NCBI GenBank assembly: GCA_021234155.1
Contig: JAJEKV010000057.1
Span: 7,350,623 to 7,414,622 of the forward strand
Length of the DNA: 64,000 nucleotides
Direction: 5' to 3'
Source: Isoetes taiwanensis
Lineage: Eukaryota > Streptophyta > Lycopodiopsida > Isoetales > Isoetaceae
Positions within the stretch are counted from its first letter, which is position 1; each line of letters starts with the position of its first letter. Under the pieces are notes generated by a model. The model did not search any database. It saw nothing but the letters and a program-made list of their open reading frames with translations, and had not been told where the DNA came from. Position numbers and translations under genes: made by a program. Shown here one piece after another: positions 62,733 through 64,000 of this stretch.

Positions 62733-64000
62733 CTGCAGAAAAATAGAAGGCATAAAAATCATAAATCTTGAACCTGACAAAGAAAGCCCCCCACCTCAAA
62801 TAAAGTATGCAGTAAAACTAAAACATTGCTATAAAGAGCTAAAATGCAAAGGCTCATGAGACTTCACGATATGAAATCACAAGGCACCAAGGACGGAGTC
62901 AAACTCGAGAACCCAACTCATCAAAATCACGTAAATATCCGTTAAAAGAACGACAAGTGGAGAAAAGGAAAAGACGAGCCAAACCGGGGCTTTTTCTTCG
63001 ATGTCTCCGCTGCTCCAAATTGAATGGAGCAACTCCTCTGATGATAACTCCTCTGATGATGTAGAGCACACCATGCCAGTTGCAACAGACAAGTATCAGA
63101 TCGTTTGCATGTAGAAATCATAGTAACAGAGATTATATTGTACTCAACATTGTCTACCCAGATCCATAATTGGCGAAAATGGGCGCAAACAGGCATCTGA
63201 TCAGGGAAAACATCCAATAAAAGGACCCAAAGAATTCCCGCCAGAGTTTTCTTTACTCCCACGTTGCCGCTCTATCCAAATTGTCAGAAAAAATGTCAGT
63301 ACCCGCCTTGCAAGAACAGATGGTCAGAGGAGCTCACATGAAGAAGAGATGGCACATGGCAAAAGAAGAGGCCTTGCCTCGGAATGGCATTCGGCTTCTA
63401 CAAATTCAAAGCTCCAAGAACTCAACCTGAAACTCAAAATCCCAGCCATTCTATTTGCCCACATTCTACAAAAGCCCGTAATTCTGTAAGTAATTGGGCC
63501 ACCGTAAGCAAAAGAAAGGAAAAAAACAATTTTGTGAACCCAAATTAGAGATACCCAACTCAAATCCGGCAAGCTTAAACACAATTCGAATCAAAAGAGA
63601 ACGAGATGGCAAAAAATGAGAATCACCTGAGAAGAATTAAGCCGAAAAGCTAAGTCACATGTACTATAGAAAAAATTCGAGCTAGAGATGCGGGCGACCG
63701 GAGGTTGTTCAACATCCCAACTTCAGATATTTAAAACCGTAATATAGAGCTACTGGTAGTCTCAAATCGTGCTGAGATGCCATGCACCAACCCAACACCG
63801 CAGAGTACGCCATGGGAGAATTCTTGTTGATTAGGGGCAAGTCAAATAAATTGGGGCTTTTGTTGTGGGCCGCCCAGATCGGAAATGGACGGTCCAGAGA
63901 GCTTACAAAGAAAATCTTTATACCAAGGGGGTGCTTGGGGTGGTTTGGCATGTTTTCATCTCAACCGCTGATCTCAAAAATGGATGGGCCAAGTTGTATG
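62733..64000. other. Window end, no recognised gene
   Basis: A minus-strand frame at 63092-62877 contains SSEELSSEELLHSIWSSGD (a TCATCAGAGGAGTTA-type 15-bp duplication) and a hydrophobic stretch. It could be a small protein or chance. The rest is without clear signals. Confidence 0.3.

Noticed and set aside
62409-62780. 123-codon minus-strand frame
   Set aside because: An alternative frame of the same block joins in phase across the splice sites to the next exon, whereas this one meets a stop.

Overview
The window is nuclear DNA from a land plant. Genes are split by short GT-AG introns, intergenic DNA is AT-rich, and plant-type mobile elements are common (PIF/Harbinger, tRNA-derived SINE, Ty1/copia, LINE, foldback). 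Plant gene families are present: a PUS6-type pseudouridine synthase, a B3 domain and a PPR repeat. Penelope-like and tyrosine-recombinase element remnants would fit a non-flowering plant such as a fern or lycophyte, but the species cannot be fixed from sequence alone.

Layout. 1-4.1 kb: PIF/Harbinger transposon with a DDE transposase (+) and a convergent Myb/SANT-like partner gene (-) interrupted by a SINE. 4.2-5.2 kb: strong hairpins. 6.05-9.31 kb: a complete nine-exon RNA pseudouridine synthase gene, the best-supported host gene. 11.0 kb: heat-shock-element/TATA promoter-like block in front of an unidentified locus. 13-18 kb: small repeats, a copia fragment and a 1.2 kb foldback element. 18.0-18.6 kb: intact single-exon gene (-). 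21.2-24.8 kb: a probable multi-exon gene (-) rebuilt from phase-compatible exons, function unknown. 26.9-27.5 kb: decayed tyrosine recombinase.

30.7-55 kb: a block of mobile elements lying head to tail, with (AT)n tracts at most of the joints. Two are related and unusual. Element 1 (-, 30.77-38.2 kb) and element 2 (+, 42.57-54.18 kb) share a large protein of unknown function (ORF-a) and a reverse transcriptase whose core motifs resemble Penelope-like/TERT-type enzymes, not Ty1 or Ty3. Element 2 has long terminal direct repeats (about 2.77 kb), each carrying a short 5' coding exon ending at a splice donor also found in element 1. It also carries an antisense gene with two B3-like domains. Between and beside them lie three copies of an (AT)n-bounded repeat made mostly of GATTC-rich minisatellite. 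Element 1 has lost its RT 3' half; element 2 is full length but frameshifted. I could not match this combination to a named element family; it is the main candidate for something undescribed.

55-64 kb: mostly non-coding, with tandem duplications, a PPR pseudogene fragment, a possible exon pair of an unidentified gene, and no intact recognisable gene.
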